Assembly: GCA_001949185.1 (NCBI GenBank)
Contig: BDGG01000001.1
Span: 7,030,325 to 7,094,324, forward strand
Direction: 5' to 3'
From: Ramazzottius varieornatus
Taxonomy: Eukaryota > Tardigrada > Eutardigrada > Parachela > Ramazzottiidae
Length of the DNA stretch: 64,000 bases
The notes beneath the pieces are model-generated. The model was not told the origin of the DNA and did not search any database. It saw only the letters and a list, made by a program, of their open reading frames with translations. The position numbers and the translations under genes were made by a program. Each line of letters opens with the position of its first letter. The stretch's first letter is position 1. Of this stretch, positions 1 through 10,826 are shown one piece after another.

Positions 1-125
1 GACCTTTGAAACGGAAGCTGTAGTGTGAACCTTTCGGCTGGACTTTCTTCAGTGGGATAACTTTCTGCCGGGTTTTTGTCAGCCGGGCTTATTTCAATAT
101 AGCTAATTCACTTCCTTGATCATAG

Positions 126-3100
126 GAGCTTTCCTAATACCATACACCGGTAAGTGTCTACCCCACGCTCTCTTACTTTCATGAGATAACAAACCAACGT
201 ACCAAAACTATTCATCTTACTGTACAATGCTGAAGTTGTCGAAGAGAGCCACCGGATATTAAAAAATGGCAGTTGGCTCCCGGCGACACGCACGTCCTGG
301 AACGCAGTCCGGTGTCTTTACACTCTAGGAAACTTAAGCTGAGCTACAGTAAACATGTTTACTTTTAGTGATGCTTATACTCGGGGGAATGCCTTTGTTT
401 TACCTGGAGCTCGCTCTGGGACAATATTACAGATCTGGATGTATCAGTATTTGGAGATATATTTGCCCATTATTCAAAGGCAAGTATATTCTTACGCTGG
501 CGTTTGTACATTATGAGAACTGTGAGGTATGGGCGGATGGTGCAACCAGATCGCTTTCCCGGGTGGCGCATTCTTTCGGGCAATAACCATGGAAAGTGCG
601 CCACTTGAGATTACGAACTGGTTTAGTTCAGTTCCTTACGTCCCCTTCAACCTCCGATGGAGTAAACAGGAAGGGTTCTTTGCAAACGCAATTGATGAAG
701 CAAACAGGAAGGGAACACGCTTCCAAAGTACTCCAGTATTCCTTTTTCATGGGACGACCAAAGCGAAATTGCGCTTGTTTTTGCAGGTGTTGGGTTCGGC
801 ATCTGCGTTATTGCTTCTTACATGGTGAGTAAAACATTCCAACGGTAGTTGACAGGTTTATCTTTCGGAAATCATGCTGTTTATGGGGTAATTTGTTAAT
901 AATTGATACTGGCAAAAGTCAGCGAAGGTTGGCTTTCCAAAATAAGCGGACCTACTCGTACCGTTTCCCGATGAGATATTTCCCCCGCTGGCTGACAATC
1001 AGGGCCGATCAAAAAGCGGCGGACTCAGGAGACTGCCGCCACGACCATCATAAACTAGCCGTGGATATGATAAATGAAGTGCGATTCGCCTTCCGTTTAT
1101 ACCTATCTTTTGTAGAGCTTTTACTATAATACCATCATCTCCACCGCCATCTATTACATCTTTGCCTCCTTCACCGAACAACTCCCTTGGGCCAGTGAGT
1201 ACACCGGCTCAATAACGCTCGTGATGGTCCGTGTCGCCGCAGTACAACACTTCATAATACCGTTGTTATTGTTTTAACAACGCGATTAAAATGAACTTGA
1301 ATAGTGCGGTCAAGTTTATATCATACGGTGGACTAATGGCTGCTGATACTTCAACAGATTGTAATCACACATGGAACACTGCAAATTGCAGTGGTAACTC
1401 CTCGTTTGCCTTCGAAGGATCGATTTCACCGGCCGAAGAATATTACCAGTAAGAACCACAAACCTCAAATCCCCACAGGTCAACACGAGGTAGTGCATTG
1501 CGTCATATGGAAAGTAAGAGCGAGATAAATTCAACCGTCGGCAAATAAATCCACTCAGAGTGTTTTTCCAAGTGGCGCACGTTTGCATTGGGATTGGCAG
1601 GGAGCATGCGCCACGTGGGCAAACAGTCAAACGGAAGTCGTTCTCCGTCATGGCAATTTATTTTAGAGAAGGAAGGTGGAATGTGTAGTGATGGAATGGC
1701 TAGGCGTTATAGCTTGTCATTTCACTCTGTAAGCATGCATGATGGTTAGCCTCATCAATCAAAATGGCGCGTTCCATCGGTTGCGGTGATGGACGGTGCG
1801 CAACCGCACTGCTAGTTCTCCACGGTTATCTGGTCAAACAAGTGTGCATCAGAGCGGAAAGCATTGCATATGTGTCGAATTTGAATGGCAAGCATTCATC
1901 CACAATATCTGAAACCTGATGCGTTTACAGGCGCGCGGTGCTGGAGATCCATAGGTCAGAAGGTATCCACGACTTGGGTCCGCCCAAATGGGAGTTCGTC
2001 TGCGGACTAATCCTCGTCTTCGTTATGGTCTACTTTGCCTTGTGGAAAGGACCAAAGAGCTCGGGCAAAGCCGTGTGGGTCACGGCCATTTCGCCCTTCG
2101 TGGTACTCTTTATTCTCCTGATTCGGGGCGTGACCTTACCTGGAGCGGGCGACGGCATCAGTGAGTCAATCTTAAAATCCACTGGACGACGTAACAATCT
2201 GTTTCTGCATTGTCAGGCTAACTCTTTGGTCTGCAGTGTATTTTCTGACGCCGGACTGGTCAAGGTTAGCAGACGGCGAAGTGTGGTCCGATGCAGCCGC
2301 GCAAGTCTTCTTCTCACTGGGCCCCGGTTTTGGCGTCTTGATGGCTCTGGCTTCCTACAACCCATTTGACAATAACTTTTTCCGCGATGCACTGTTGACT
2401 AGCTTCATCAACTTCTTCGCCAGCTTCCTCAGCGGGCTGGTTGTCTTTAGCGTCCTTGGCTATCTTTCCTATATTACCGGCAAAGGGATCGCGGACGTCG
2501 CGCAGGACGGACCTGGTTTGGTTTTCGTCGCCTACCCGTAAGTCACTCCATCCAGATTACAAGCACCTTTTTGTTTGTTTTGTATTCCCTATAATACATA
2601 GTGGCTTACTATACCTCTATAAAAGCATAATGTAGTGTCTTTCCACTTCTGACAGAACGGCAATAGCTACGATGCCGGGTTCGCAATTCTGGAGTGTGCT
2701 CTTCTTCATCATGTTAGCCTCTCTGGGTCTTGATAGCACCGTAAGTTGCATTCACAGATCCCAGGCTTTCTCGTGCGATTTAAAGAAAGAATATTTTTAA
2801 GTTTCAATGAAGTTTTTTGCTTGTAGTTTGGGGGACTAGAAGCAATATTGACGGCCATTTCGGACGAATGGCCGCTGGTGTTTGGTCGACACCGGAAACT
2901 GTTCTGTCTGGGAATATGCCTGTACTGCTTCCTGGGATCTCTTCCAACCACTACATACGTAAGCTTCTTTCAGATTAAACAGCGAAAGAATGCTTCAGTT
3001 ATTACGAAGTACTTCGTTTCAGGGTGGTCAATACGTGATAACACTCCTTGGTAAGCTAACTGCCAACTAAGTTTCCTACACGTACTGACGCTTTGACGGA

Positions 3101-3940
3101 GATAACCCCTGGATGAGAGCCTTTTACTACGAAAGTATCGTACCTTTAACTGACGTTTCCAACGCACTTTCCAGATTTCTTCGGACCGACCATAGCAATA
3201 TTATTTATTGTCTTCGTGGAAGCGGCAGCCATGTGCTGGTTTTACGGTGTAAAGCGTATTTCCGCCGACGTAAATAAGATGCTCGGTCACAAGCCGGGAC
3301 CATTCTGGATCATCTGCTGGGTGTGCATCAGCCCTGTCTTCATCCTTGTACGTTCCACTCAACATTCTCCCCACGCCTACCATTTTGGAGCCCGGCAAAC
3401 AAACTCGATCAAATCATTTCCTGAGTAGCGCACGCTGTCAGCCGAGATCACCGACAACATGCGCTACTTGGAAAGGGAAGCTTATCGACTGGCGCACGTC
3501 ACCGGTGTTGTTGGCTGAAACCGTGCGCCACTTGTGAAAACGATCTGGTTGAGTTTGTTTGTTGAGTTCTCGTCTGTTCTTCGGTTTCCCTTTGACCAAC
3601 TTCGAACATTTTTCTTGGAGGTGATCTTCATTCTGACCTTGGCCAACTACAGGCCGCTGGAGTTGGGCACATACGTCTTTCCGCAGTGGTCAGTAGCCCT
3701 CGGCTGGGTCCTCACTTTCTCTTCCATCATATGCATACCGGCGTACATGATCTATCGACTAGCCATCATGAGGGGATCGCTTTGGACGGTGAACGCCCTC
3801 TCATCAAATCAGTCCTTGCACTGCATCTAACTTTCTCATATCTCTTTTAGAGATTAAAGAAGTCGATCGAGCCGGAAGAGTTCCTGGTCGACCCCAACGA
3901 AATGATCTCCCTGAAGAATGGTCTGAATTCTTATACCTGA
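126..3940 (+). CDS. SLC6 sodium-coupled neurotransmitter transporter, monoamine type (5' end outside window)
   Basis: Members of this family couple Na+/Cl- gradients to uptake of a transmitter across the plasma membrane. Thirteen exons join in frame: 126-149, 369-479, 787-824, 1116-1194, 1358-1448, 1931-2160, 2237-2537, 2656-2740, 2827-2958, 3023-3050, 3175-3347, 3621-3788, 3851-3940 (about 516 residues, TGA stop). The first exon is a 24-base microexon encoding GAFLIPYT; next comes [19 protein letters not shown], then [13 protein letters not shown]. The long second extracellular loop carries several N-x-S/T sites and SPAEEYYQ, then [12 protein letters not shown]. The stretches SLGLDSTFGGLEAI and [16 protein letters not shown] resemble serotonin/dopamine/noradrenaline carriers more than GABA or glycine carriers. 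TM1, with the substrate-contacting Asp, lies upstream, so the substrate cannot be named. The intron at 480-786 uses a GC donor. The introns at 480-786, 1449-1930 and 3348-3620 each hold a GTGGCGCAC palindrome copy. Confidence 0.93.
546..640. repeat. GTGGCGCAC palindrome family, copy 1 (SLC6 intron)
   Basis: Core arms GGTGGCGCA and GTGCGCCACTTG surround a CAATAACCAT loop. The copy lies inside the GC-AG intron 480-786. The outer arms are more decayed than in the best copies. Confidence 0.75.
1565..1640. repeat. GTGGCGCAC palindrome family, copy 2 (SLC6 intron)
   Basis: CCAAGTGGCGCACG faces CATGCGCCACGTGG, with a loop containing TTGGCAG. It lies in intron 1449-1930. A weaker, more decayed relative may follow near 1765-1830. 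Confidence 0.7.
3386..3566. repeat. GTGGCGCAC palindrome family, copy 3 (tandem pair, SLC6 intron)
   Basis: Two palindromes sit head to tail, one with degenerate AGTAGCGCACG/CATGCGCTACTT arms and one with CTGGCGCACG/CGTGCGCCACTTG. The outer left arm GGAGCCCGGCAAACAAACTC matches the right arm GAGTTTGTTTGTTG in reverse complement. The pair fills most of intron 3348-3620. Confidence 0.8.
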
Positions 3941-4289
3941 TAATACTTTCTCCTTTCTCGTCAACCATTACCTCTCATCTCAAGAGTAGAACTTTATTTT
4001 GTTCGCCTGTGAATCAAAATCTTCGCTGTGTGGTACCCGTACTTTCAACAGTTTCTCAAACTAAATTTTAGTGATAGCCGATTTGACTCAGAAAAGCATC
4101 GCGACCTAAACCGGAACAAGTCAAAAACAACTCGAATTACTTTCTCAATAATCGATAAAATTTCCAACGGGACCGACTGAGATCATAAGACAGTTCACAG
4201 GGAAGATGCATACTATCATAAATATGGCCATGCACAGTATACTTCCACGTAATGCAAAGACGTGAAACTTTTACTACCAAGTTCAAAAG
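3941..4289. other. Intergenic spacer between SLC6 and CSP genes
   Basis: This convergent spacer of about 350 bases presumably holds both 3' UTRs. I see no coding potential or repeat in it. Confidence 0.6.
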
Positions 4290-5529
4290 TTAAGCGTCCT
4301 GGATATCGGTATACCGTACGCGACTGTTGCCTCCGCCCGACGAGGAAGTCAGACCAGTTCGCTCATTAGCTCCATTCGGAGCGTCCCGTGGTTGGCTCGA
4401 GTACTGATATCCACCCGCCTTCCCAGACCATGGTTGGGATGAAGGGAAGGCCGAGCCTTTGCTGCTACTCCAAGGTTGTTCGGTCACTGGCGTGTCGGCG
4501 TCATCTGCCGGCTCACCTGTCGGTGAATTATCAAACTCTTCCTACAGACAACACAGATTATGCACAGGCCTTCAGGTATGCTGTGTAAACAGAAAGAGAC
4601 TGTGATAGGTACCCGTAAAAATCCATATTCGCCGGCGTCTTCACGGTTGCGTGGCTTGAATTTGCCAAAGCAGAAATTACAGCAACAGCAGAAACAGCAG
4701 CAGCAAAAGTAACAACCCGTTATTGCCCCACAGAACAAGAAAAGACCCTGCAATCAAAAGTTATGTGCTATTCACCAGGGCTTTAAGCAAGATGTTGATA
4801 ACAAAAACTGTTCTAAAACTGAGGGACCTTAGTGAAAGTTTAAGAGTATTCGAACCTTTGCCCATTTGCTCTGTAGGAGGAAGTACGTGTGGACATTTTC
4901 TTCACCAATCTGCTCCGCCACATACAAACCTGAAAAATCAACCACTGCGTTTAGCAGCTGGCCCAATGTCTAGGATAAGCTTCCGCGAAATTAATTCTCT
5001 AGTAATATGGGAACTAGAAGCGGATTTTTGTGTTCACCGAGAGATCCATAGGCGTCATACAGCTCGCGTTTGGTCGGGTCGCTCAGAACCCCATTCGCGT
5101 AGTTGAGGTCCCGTATCTACAGACAAAAAACTATCATCAAATTTGTAACGAAATACAGTGAAGTACCCTTGAAGTACCCGTGAAGACATTCTATCAAATA
5201 AGCTTAGTTGACACTGACACAAAAGGAATGCGCGAAAGAGTAGGGAACCTTATCAAGTTGGGAAGACACGTCTGACATACCCGATCAGCTGCCACCGGGT
5301 CGTCTGGATTCTTGTCTGGGTGATATTTCAATGCCAACTAAAAGTAAAGAGCAGGGGAATGGTATCGTCTGATTCTCAGCCAAAACTCTTTGGAATTTGT
5401 ACGAGTACTGACTACCTTTCTGTAAGCCTTCTTGACATCGTCGTACGGAGCGCCTTTCTGTAAGCCCAGTTGATGGTACAACGATATCCCCGCTGCTGAC
5501 AACTTCCGCCCACCAATCTCAGCGTCCAT
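4290..5529 (-). CDS. Csp: Cysteine string protein (DnaJ subfamily C member 5)
   Basis: CSP is a palmitoylated J-protein on synaptic vesicles that works with Hsc70 to keep SNARE proteins folded. Six exons on the minus strand join in frame: 5529-5416, 5337-5281, 5116-5038, 4929-4856, 4747-4613, 4541-4290 (236 residues). Residues 1-38 include RKLSAAG and the J-domain start [12 protein letters not shown]. The next exon gives [14 protein letters not shown] with the HPD motif. Then follow [20 protein letters not shown] and the linker [19 protein letters not shown]. The cysteine string has 11 Cys within about 23 residues, including two CCCC runs. The C-terminal tail is Ser/Pro/Gly rich and ends at a TGA. 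The length is close to vertebrate CSP (about 198) plus a longer tail. The donor after exon 4 (GTTCGA) is non-consensus but keeps the frame. A divergent paralogue lies at 24129-25402. Confidence 0.95.
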
Positions 5530-6457
5530 TCTTTATGCCACCAGCAACAACTGAAGCGTGGCGAGGATAACTGAGAGAAACTGAAAAATAACAAGGTGGG
5601 CATAAAATTTGCATCACCGTGACCAAAGTCGGAAGACGCATTCGCCTTCCAGCATGCTATATGTCTCGATGGTACTTTCATATACCTGATTAAACGGAGG
5701 TCGGCGAATGGGCAAGGGTGATGCGAAGGAGACAGGAAGGAGGTATGTATTCCGGGATCAAGCAAAACCTGATGGCTGTCTGAGCTTCTATCGAATCTCC
5801 TTGTTCACGCTTGCGTTACACGAGCTCCCACCTAAATTCCACTTTCCACAAATGATGATCGCGTGAAACCGTTCAGTGAATAGGGTGATTGAGTAACAAC
5901 ACCAACACCAGAGGTCCGGGAGGAGGATCGATAAAACTAAAACGCGACTGGGATCACTGGAATGGCGATATCAGCTGTTTCACGATCGGTTTGAATCCCT
6001 GTGTGACGTCATACGTAGCTGTTCTGCATGTACCTATGTTGTAATGTCCTTTGACACGATAGACATAGCATAACCTAACATGGATTACTGTACTGTATTA
6101 CCTCCGAAAATCACATCGTACCAATATTTTTCAGCCAGGGTCAGAGGCTTCTTTTCTTCAAAACCTCACCTGGCCCTCATCATCCATGCTTGTGAGATAA
6201 TGTAAATATTCGATGCTATCGCGCAGTACGTACAGTTCCGGGACGATGCACCCCCGCAGGGCGATCCTGCCAATGTCAGGTGAGGCATTCGGCAGTAGGT
6301 TTTACGGTGCAGAAATCCTAACGAGGGGATTTTTCCAATCCGCCGCCTCTGATGCTCAAACCCACATTCCAGGTGGATAGAGAAGAGTTTCCTTTATCGT
6401 CTGAGCCGAAAACCTCGTCATCATTTCCTTCCTAGAATAAACTGGACGGTTCGGAAG
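5530..6457. other. CSP upstream region, no gene seen
   Basis: This lies 5' of the minus-strand CSP start codon and must contain its promoter and 5' UTR. Short ORFs here show no family similarity. It runs into the assembly gap. Confidence 0.5.
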
Positions 6458-7057
6458 NNNNNNNNNNNNNNNNNNNNNNNNNNNNNNNNNNNNNNNNNNN
6501 NNNNNNNNNNNNNNNNNNNNNNNNNNNNNNNNNNNNNNNNNNNNNNNNNNNNNNNNNNNNNNNNNNNNNNNNNNNNNNNNNNNNNNNNNNNNNNNNNNNN
6601 NNNNNNNNNNNNNNNNNNNNNNNNNNNNNNNNNNNNNNNNNNNNNNNNNNNNNNNNNNNNNNNNNNNNNNNNNNNNNNNNNNNNNNNNNNNNNNNNNNNN
6701 NNNNNNNNNNNNNNNNNNNNNNNNNNNNNNNNNNNNNNNNNNNNNNNNNNNNNNNNNNNNNNNNNNNNNNNNNNNNNNNNNNNNNNNNNNNNNNNNNNNN
6801 NNNNNNNNNNNNNNNNNNNNNNNNNNNNNNNNNNNNNNNNNNNNNNNNNNNNNNNNNNNNNNNNNNNNNNNNNNNNNNNNNNNNNNNNNNNNNNNNNNNN
6901 NNNNNNNNNNNNNNNNNNNNNNNNNNNNNNNNNNNNNNNNNNNNNNNNNNNNNNNNNNNNNNNNNNNNNNNNNNNNNNNNNNNNNNNNNNNNNNNNNNNN
7001 NNNNNNNNNNNNNNNNNNNNNNNNNNNNNNNNNNNNNNNNNNNNNNNNNNNNNNNNN
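6458..7057. other. Assembly gap (600 N)
   Basis: Exactly 600 unresolved bases, probably a scaffold gap. ORFs that cross it are artefacts. Confidence 0.99.
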
Positions 7058-7573
7058 AATCGAGGAGGCTGACATCTCTCCAGAGGCATTCCGCTTGATG
7101 CTGAAGCAGATGATCCACTAACAATGCAAACTACAGCGATGTTGAGTAGCCGACTAGACTACAGTAAACGTGTTGTTGCCGAAGGTCCATCTGTACACGA
7201 ACGGCGAGATATTATGGGCCAGGCGGAAAAGACGGCGAATTTACAATTTGTATGGAAGTCAGAAACAGAAATCGGATAAATGACGTAAGCAGTAAAATTC
7301 AACCGTAGAAAATCGTCATGGACAGCGGCCATTAGCCGATCAGCTGTTTTATTCTGACGCTTCAACGCTGCTGTTTACTTTCTGCCGGAGAAACCTTGAA
7401 CTAGTTTGAACTGTTGAAGGTGTGCGTGTTCCGGTAAATATGGCAAGGTTTAGCTCTTCGGCCTAATATTCAGCTCGTACGTACAGCAGTCCAGCCTTCG
7501 ATGTTGGTTTTTACTTGTAGCAAGAAACACCTGCCCGTGCCGCCGTAGCAAAACGCCCTGGCGCGTAATTTTT
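7058..7573. other. No gene seen
   Basis: Sequence right of the gap. Only short, uncharacteristic ORFs on either strand. Confidence 0.4.
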
Positions 7574-7782
7574 ACTGGCCCCTAATATCTCGTCGCGCGT
7601 GTACGGAGAGTCTGGACTCTGGACCCAGAAGACAATGCAGCAGACCGCCATTGCCGCATTATATTGGACCGTTCCCAGGTCCCGAACGAAATTCTGGAGA
7701 CCGTGGATGAAGCGTTAAGCGTCCATGGCCGAGTTTCTATCGCGAGATTCACTGACTGTCTCAAAAGACAAGCCACCGTATA
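7574..7782 (+). CDS. Possible exon or small ORF, unidentified
   Basis: An open frame of about 65 codons ending in TAA at about 7780-7782 reads acidic and helical (LDPEDNAADRHCRIILD, then ETVDEALSVHGRVSIARF). Its composition looks protein-like, but it has no clear ATG and no family I recognise. It could be the 3' exon of a gene lost in the gap, or chance. Confidence 0.25.
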
Positions 7783-7983
7783 ATTTCGCAGTCAGGTACG
7801 TTCTTAATTCTCCATTTTGTTGGAAAGCCGAGTTAGCGATCTTTTCTCATTGTGTTTATCGGTAGATGGGCCCGGCTGCAGCAGGAAAGGTGAATGCATG
7901 AAAGCGATAATTGGAAAAGTCCGACAGCAGGAAGACTATGAGCGTACTCGGACTCTAGGATATCGGTGGAAATACAGACTTCG

Positions 7984-8160
7984 ATGGAGGATCGAGTCCT
8001 CACACAGCCAGTCGTAAAGTGTGTCCGCATTCAAATCGAGAAGAACGATTCGCACTTTCGCTGCGATGTGTCCAAAGACTTTGTGTACAAAGACCACAAT
8101 AATACCTGGTGCGACGGCCTGAGCTACGGCGATAAGGTCAACTTGGCCAACGAAGAATAG
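7984..8160 (+). CDS. Possible short coding exon, unidentified
   Basis: An ATG-started frame ends in TAG at 8158-8160. Its protein is polar with three Cys (VVKCVRIQIEKN, HFRCDVSKDFVYK, NTWCDGLSYGDKV). A CTCTAG just upstream (about 7954-7959) could be a splice acceptor. The regular hydrophobic/polar alternation looks real, but I recognise no family. It may belong with the segment at 7574-7782. Confidence 0.3.
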   Translation: MEDRVLTQPVVKCVRIQIEKNDSHFRCDVSKDFVYKDHNNTWCDGLSYGDKVNLANEE

Positions 8161-8885
8161 GAGACGCTGGCTAAGTTTTAGGCTAACTGATGAGGGCCCA
8201 ACAGTAGAATGGCTTAGGTTGGTGCTATCAATTTCGCAGTTGGTTTTGTATATGAATCAAAAGAAAGGGGAGAAGGATGAAACGCTCGACTCTCCGTCAA
8301 AGAAGACTTTTTGCTTTCTGAGAAACAACATACTGTGGTTTTTTCGACAAGTCCACAACACAGTGCCTCTGTTCGCTTAACTTACGTCATACTGCAACTC
8401 GACAGCTGTAGTATAACACGAAATTACCGTGCACTGGGAGGTCTTTTATCGTGTTGTCCCGGCGGTCTGGTTTTGAGGAAATTTCAGCGCTGAGGCCCTC
8501 GGAGACTTCGGCGTGATGCCGACACTTCCGACTGGCAATGCTCCTAGGTCGCATATCATGACGTAAGTGTAATATGTGCAGCAGTCTGTTGACGTCGGTA
8601 TACATAGTACTGATACATCTTTTGGCAAGCTGGAAGGAGTGAAAGGCTAAGTTATAGGTACTAGTTGGTAGAACTGGCAGCGGAGGCTGCGGAGCAAATC
8701 ACACCTGAACCGATATCGATCTCCTGAACAGGCTCGTGGGATCTGGTCGCAGCATCAGATCCTTGGGCTTTTTGCCAGGGGTGTATAGCTCGAACTCGAC
8801 GTGCTTTCTTAATTCTTATTCGATGTTCACGCTGTTCTTCTGAAAAAGTAAACTCTGATCTTTGCCCTATTTCCTGAAAAATCAG
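8161..8885. other. CFAP36 upstream region, no gene seen
   Basis: No recognisable exon or repeat. It probably includes the CFAP36 promoter and 5' UTR. Confidence 0.4.
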
Positions 8886-10389
8886 ATGGCAGGGTTCTCC
8901 CATCTGTTTTCTTCCAAGGGGAAGAATGATCCTCTGAAACAACGTGCGCCTGTTAGCGATGTGTTGTCTAGCACCGCCTACAACCACAAGTCGGACAATG
9001 TTTCCAAGTTGATGCACTTCCTGGAATCTCCTTTATGGATAACCAAGACCGATGACTTCATACAGAGCGAATCCATTGGTACGTTGCACTATGTACCCCA
9101 TGTTCCAACTGGTAGGGATTCTAGGGAGCCATGCAGTGGCAGACTCTGTCATCCTGACTATTAGTAGAAGTAGAAGCTAACCTATTGAGCTACTATCAAC
9201 CCCTACTCTTTGTTTGTAGTATTCTTTGTTGTAGTGTTCGAGGAGTCCGTCGACGATTGCCATGCATATCATCAAGTATATGAAAACTTCAAAGTCATGG
9301 TACAGCATCCCGATAATCTTTCATATTTTTTCCAGATCGAAACTTGAAAGGGACATGATGATTGATTTTTGAGCAGGTGGATAAACTGCTGGTCGATCTT
9401 CGGCTTTCGTGCGGTAACATGCCTGCCGAAGTACTCGCTCAGACTATCGAACAGTCCAAAATACAAGCGCAAACCAACCGAGTGGTCAAGGTCAGTCTAC
9501 GTACAGCGGTCCGATGTTTCCGATGTTTATTTTGTTGGCTCTTTCCGTGTCCTCATTAGTATAACATTGTATGCGAATATTTATAGGAGCTGATGCATCC
9601 ATTGTTCCTCTATGACAACTACGTGGCATTCAAGCAGGCCATGATCGAGCAGAATATCCAGCTGCAAATGCTGGCCTTGGACGACATCCAGAAACGGACG
9701 GGCAACCTCCCTCTGGACATGAAGGAAGAACAGCTTCTGGATAAGGACGGCCTTATCCTTGCGCACGGACAAAAAAGACCACCGGTGTCTGAGGATCAGT
9801 TACTCGAAATGGCCTTGAAGTTCGTACTTCCGTTTCTGCTGCATATTACTTTTGGTCTCATCCCGCTGCCAATTGCAGGATGTCCAAGGAAGAGTACGAC
9901 GAACTACAACGGCAGGTTCGAGAGGAAGAAGAAGCTATCGAGCAGGCCTTACGAGAGTCCGAACGTTTGTTTGAGCTCTTGAAGAACCAGGCTCGTATTT
10001 CTGTCCATGATCTACGAGCTCTTCTGGAGCAGATACCGGAAGCTCCGGAGCAACCTGACTCTGCGACAACACCTCGGCCGCCTTCCGCTTTACCAGTAAT
10101 GCCATCTGAACCCACACCAGTCATAGCGTCACATCCGTCGAATAGCCTGGTAGGACTAGACCAATTTGTCAGCGTCAAGAACTTCATCAGCCCCGAAGAA
10201 CTGCAACGACGCCAAGCGTATCTTCGTGCACAACGAGATAAACTGCAGAGCAAGAAGGAAGCGTTGCGAGTGGAGGCGGAAATTAATGTTACTTCAGTGC
10301 GATCAAGTTCTCATCAGGAGCCGAAAATCAGTGAATCTCGTAAAAAACTGGCGGAGAAACTTAAGGAGGAAGTGAAACATCACCAGTAA
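8886..10389 (+). CDS. CFAP36: Cilia- and flagella-associated protein 36 (BART-like domain)
   Basis: CFAP36 (CCDC104) binds the small GTPase ARL3 through a BART-like domain and is linked to cilia. Five exons join in frame: 8886-9078, 9235-9299, 9377-9490, 9587-9819, 9879-10389 (371 residues; the human protein is about 342). The BART-like part starts with KLMHFLESPLWITKTDDFI, then VFEESVDDCHAYHQVYENF. It continues with a helical segment ending in KQAMIEQNIQLQMLAL and QKRTGNLP. The long last exon starts MSKEEYDELQRQVREEE, a coiled coil. It ends with the family's C-terminal EELQRRQAYLRAQRDKL and KLAEKLKEEVKHH. An in-frame ATG 24 bases upstream (8862) is an alternative start. It stands head to tail with the GT31 gene, about 440 bases away. 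Confidence 0.93.
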
Positions 10390-10826
10390 TTGTACAACTC
10401 CTACTCAAACATTCCGATGGTCATGCACCTATGCACTCCAATATAATGTGGGTGAATCTTGGTCAACCCAAATGTGTTGACAGCTTCCGCACTTTGAACA
10501 GTCTATTCTGCAATTGAATAGTTGGAACAATGTACAGTGAGACCCAGCTTTCACAAAGTAACACTTCGTTCAGCTCGAAGATTGCAATACTCTGAGGACA
10601 GGATGGAGCGTTCGTGGTGACCTCACTACGGATGCGAAACTTCTTTATCGAAAACTTTAACGACGATCTTGGATAGTAAAGCATATCTCACTGATAAGTT
10701 CGCATTGCTGCGAACGCAACATGACTTTTGCGGTGAAACTGATGTCTTGTAATTCTTCTCTGGGTAACGTTTCCCACACACAGCTGCGTTGATCCATTCA
10801 AAACAGGCAATGGCGCGGAGTCAGCC
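10390..10826. other. Spacer between CFAP36 and GT31 genes
   Basis: About 440 bases with no exon seen. It should contain the CFAP36 3' UTR and the next gene's promoter. Confidence 0.5.

Noticed and set aside
5980-6000. tRNA-like B-box (GGTTTGAATCCC)
   Set aside because: No A-box or cloverleaf could be placed upstream.
6356-7124. Three minus-strand ORFs of 222-239 codons around 6.4-7.1 kb
   Set aside because: They are made of N characters from the assembly gap.
7873-7896. MGPAAAGK, a Walker-A-like octapeptide between AG and GT
   Set aside because: It looked like a GPN-loop GTPase start, but the following exon candidates do not continue with the family's ST-Y-C sequence, so it is probably chance.
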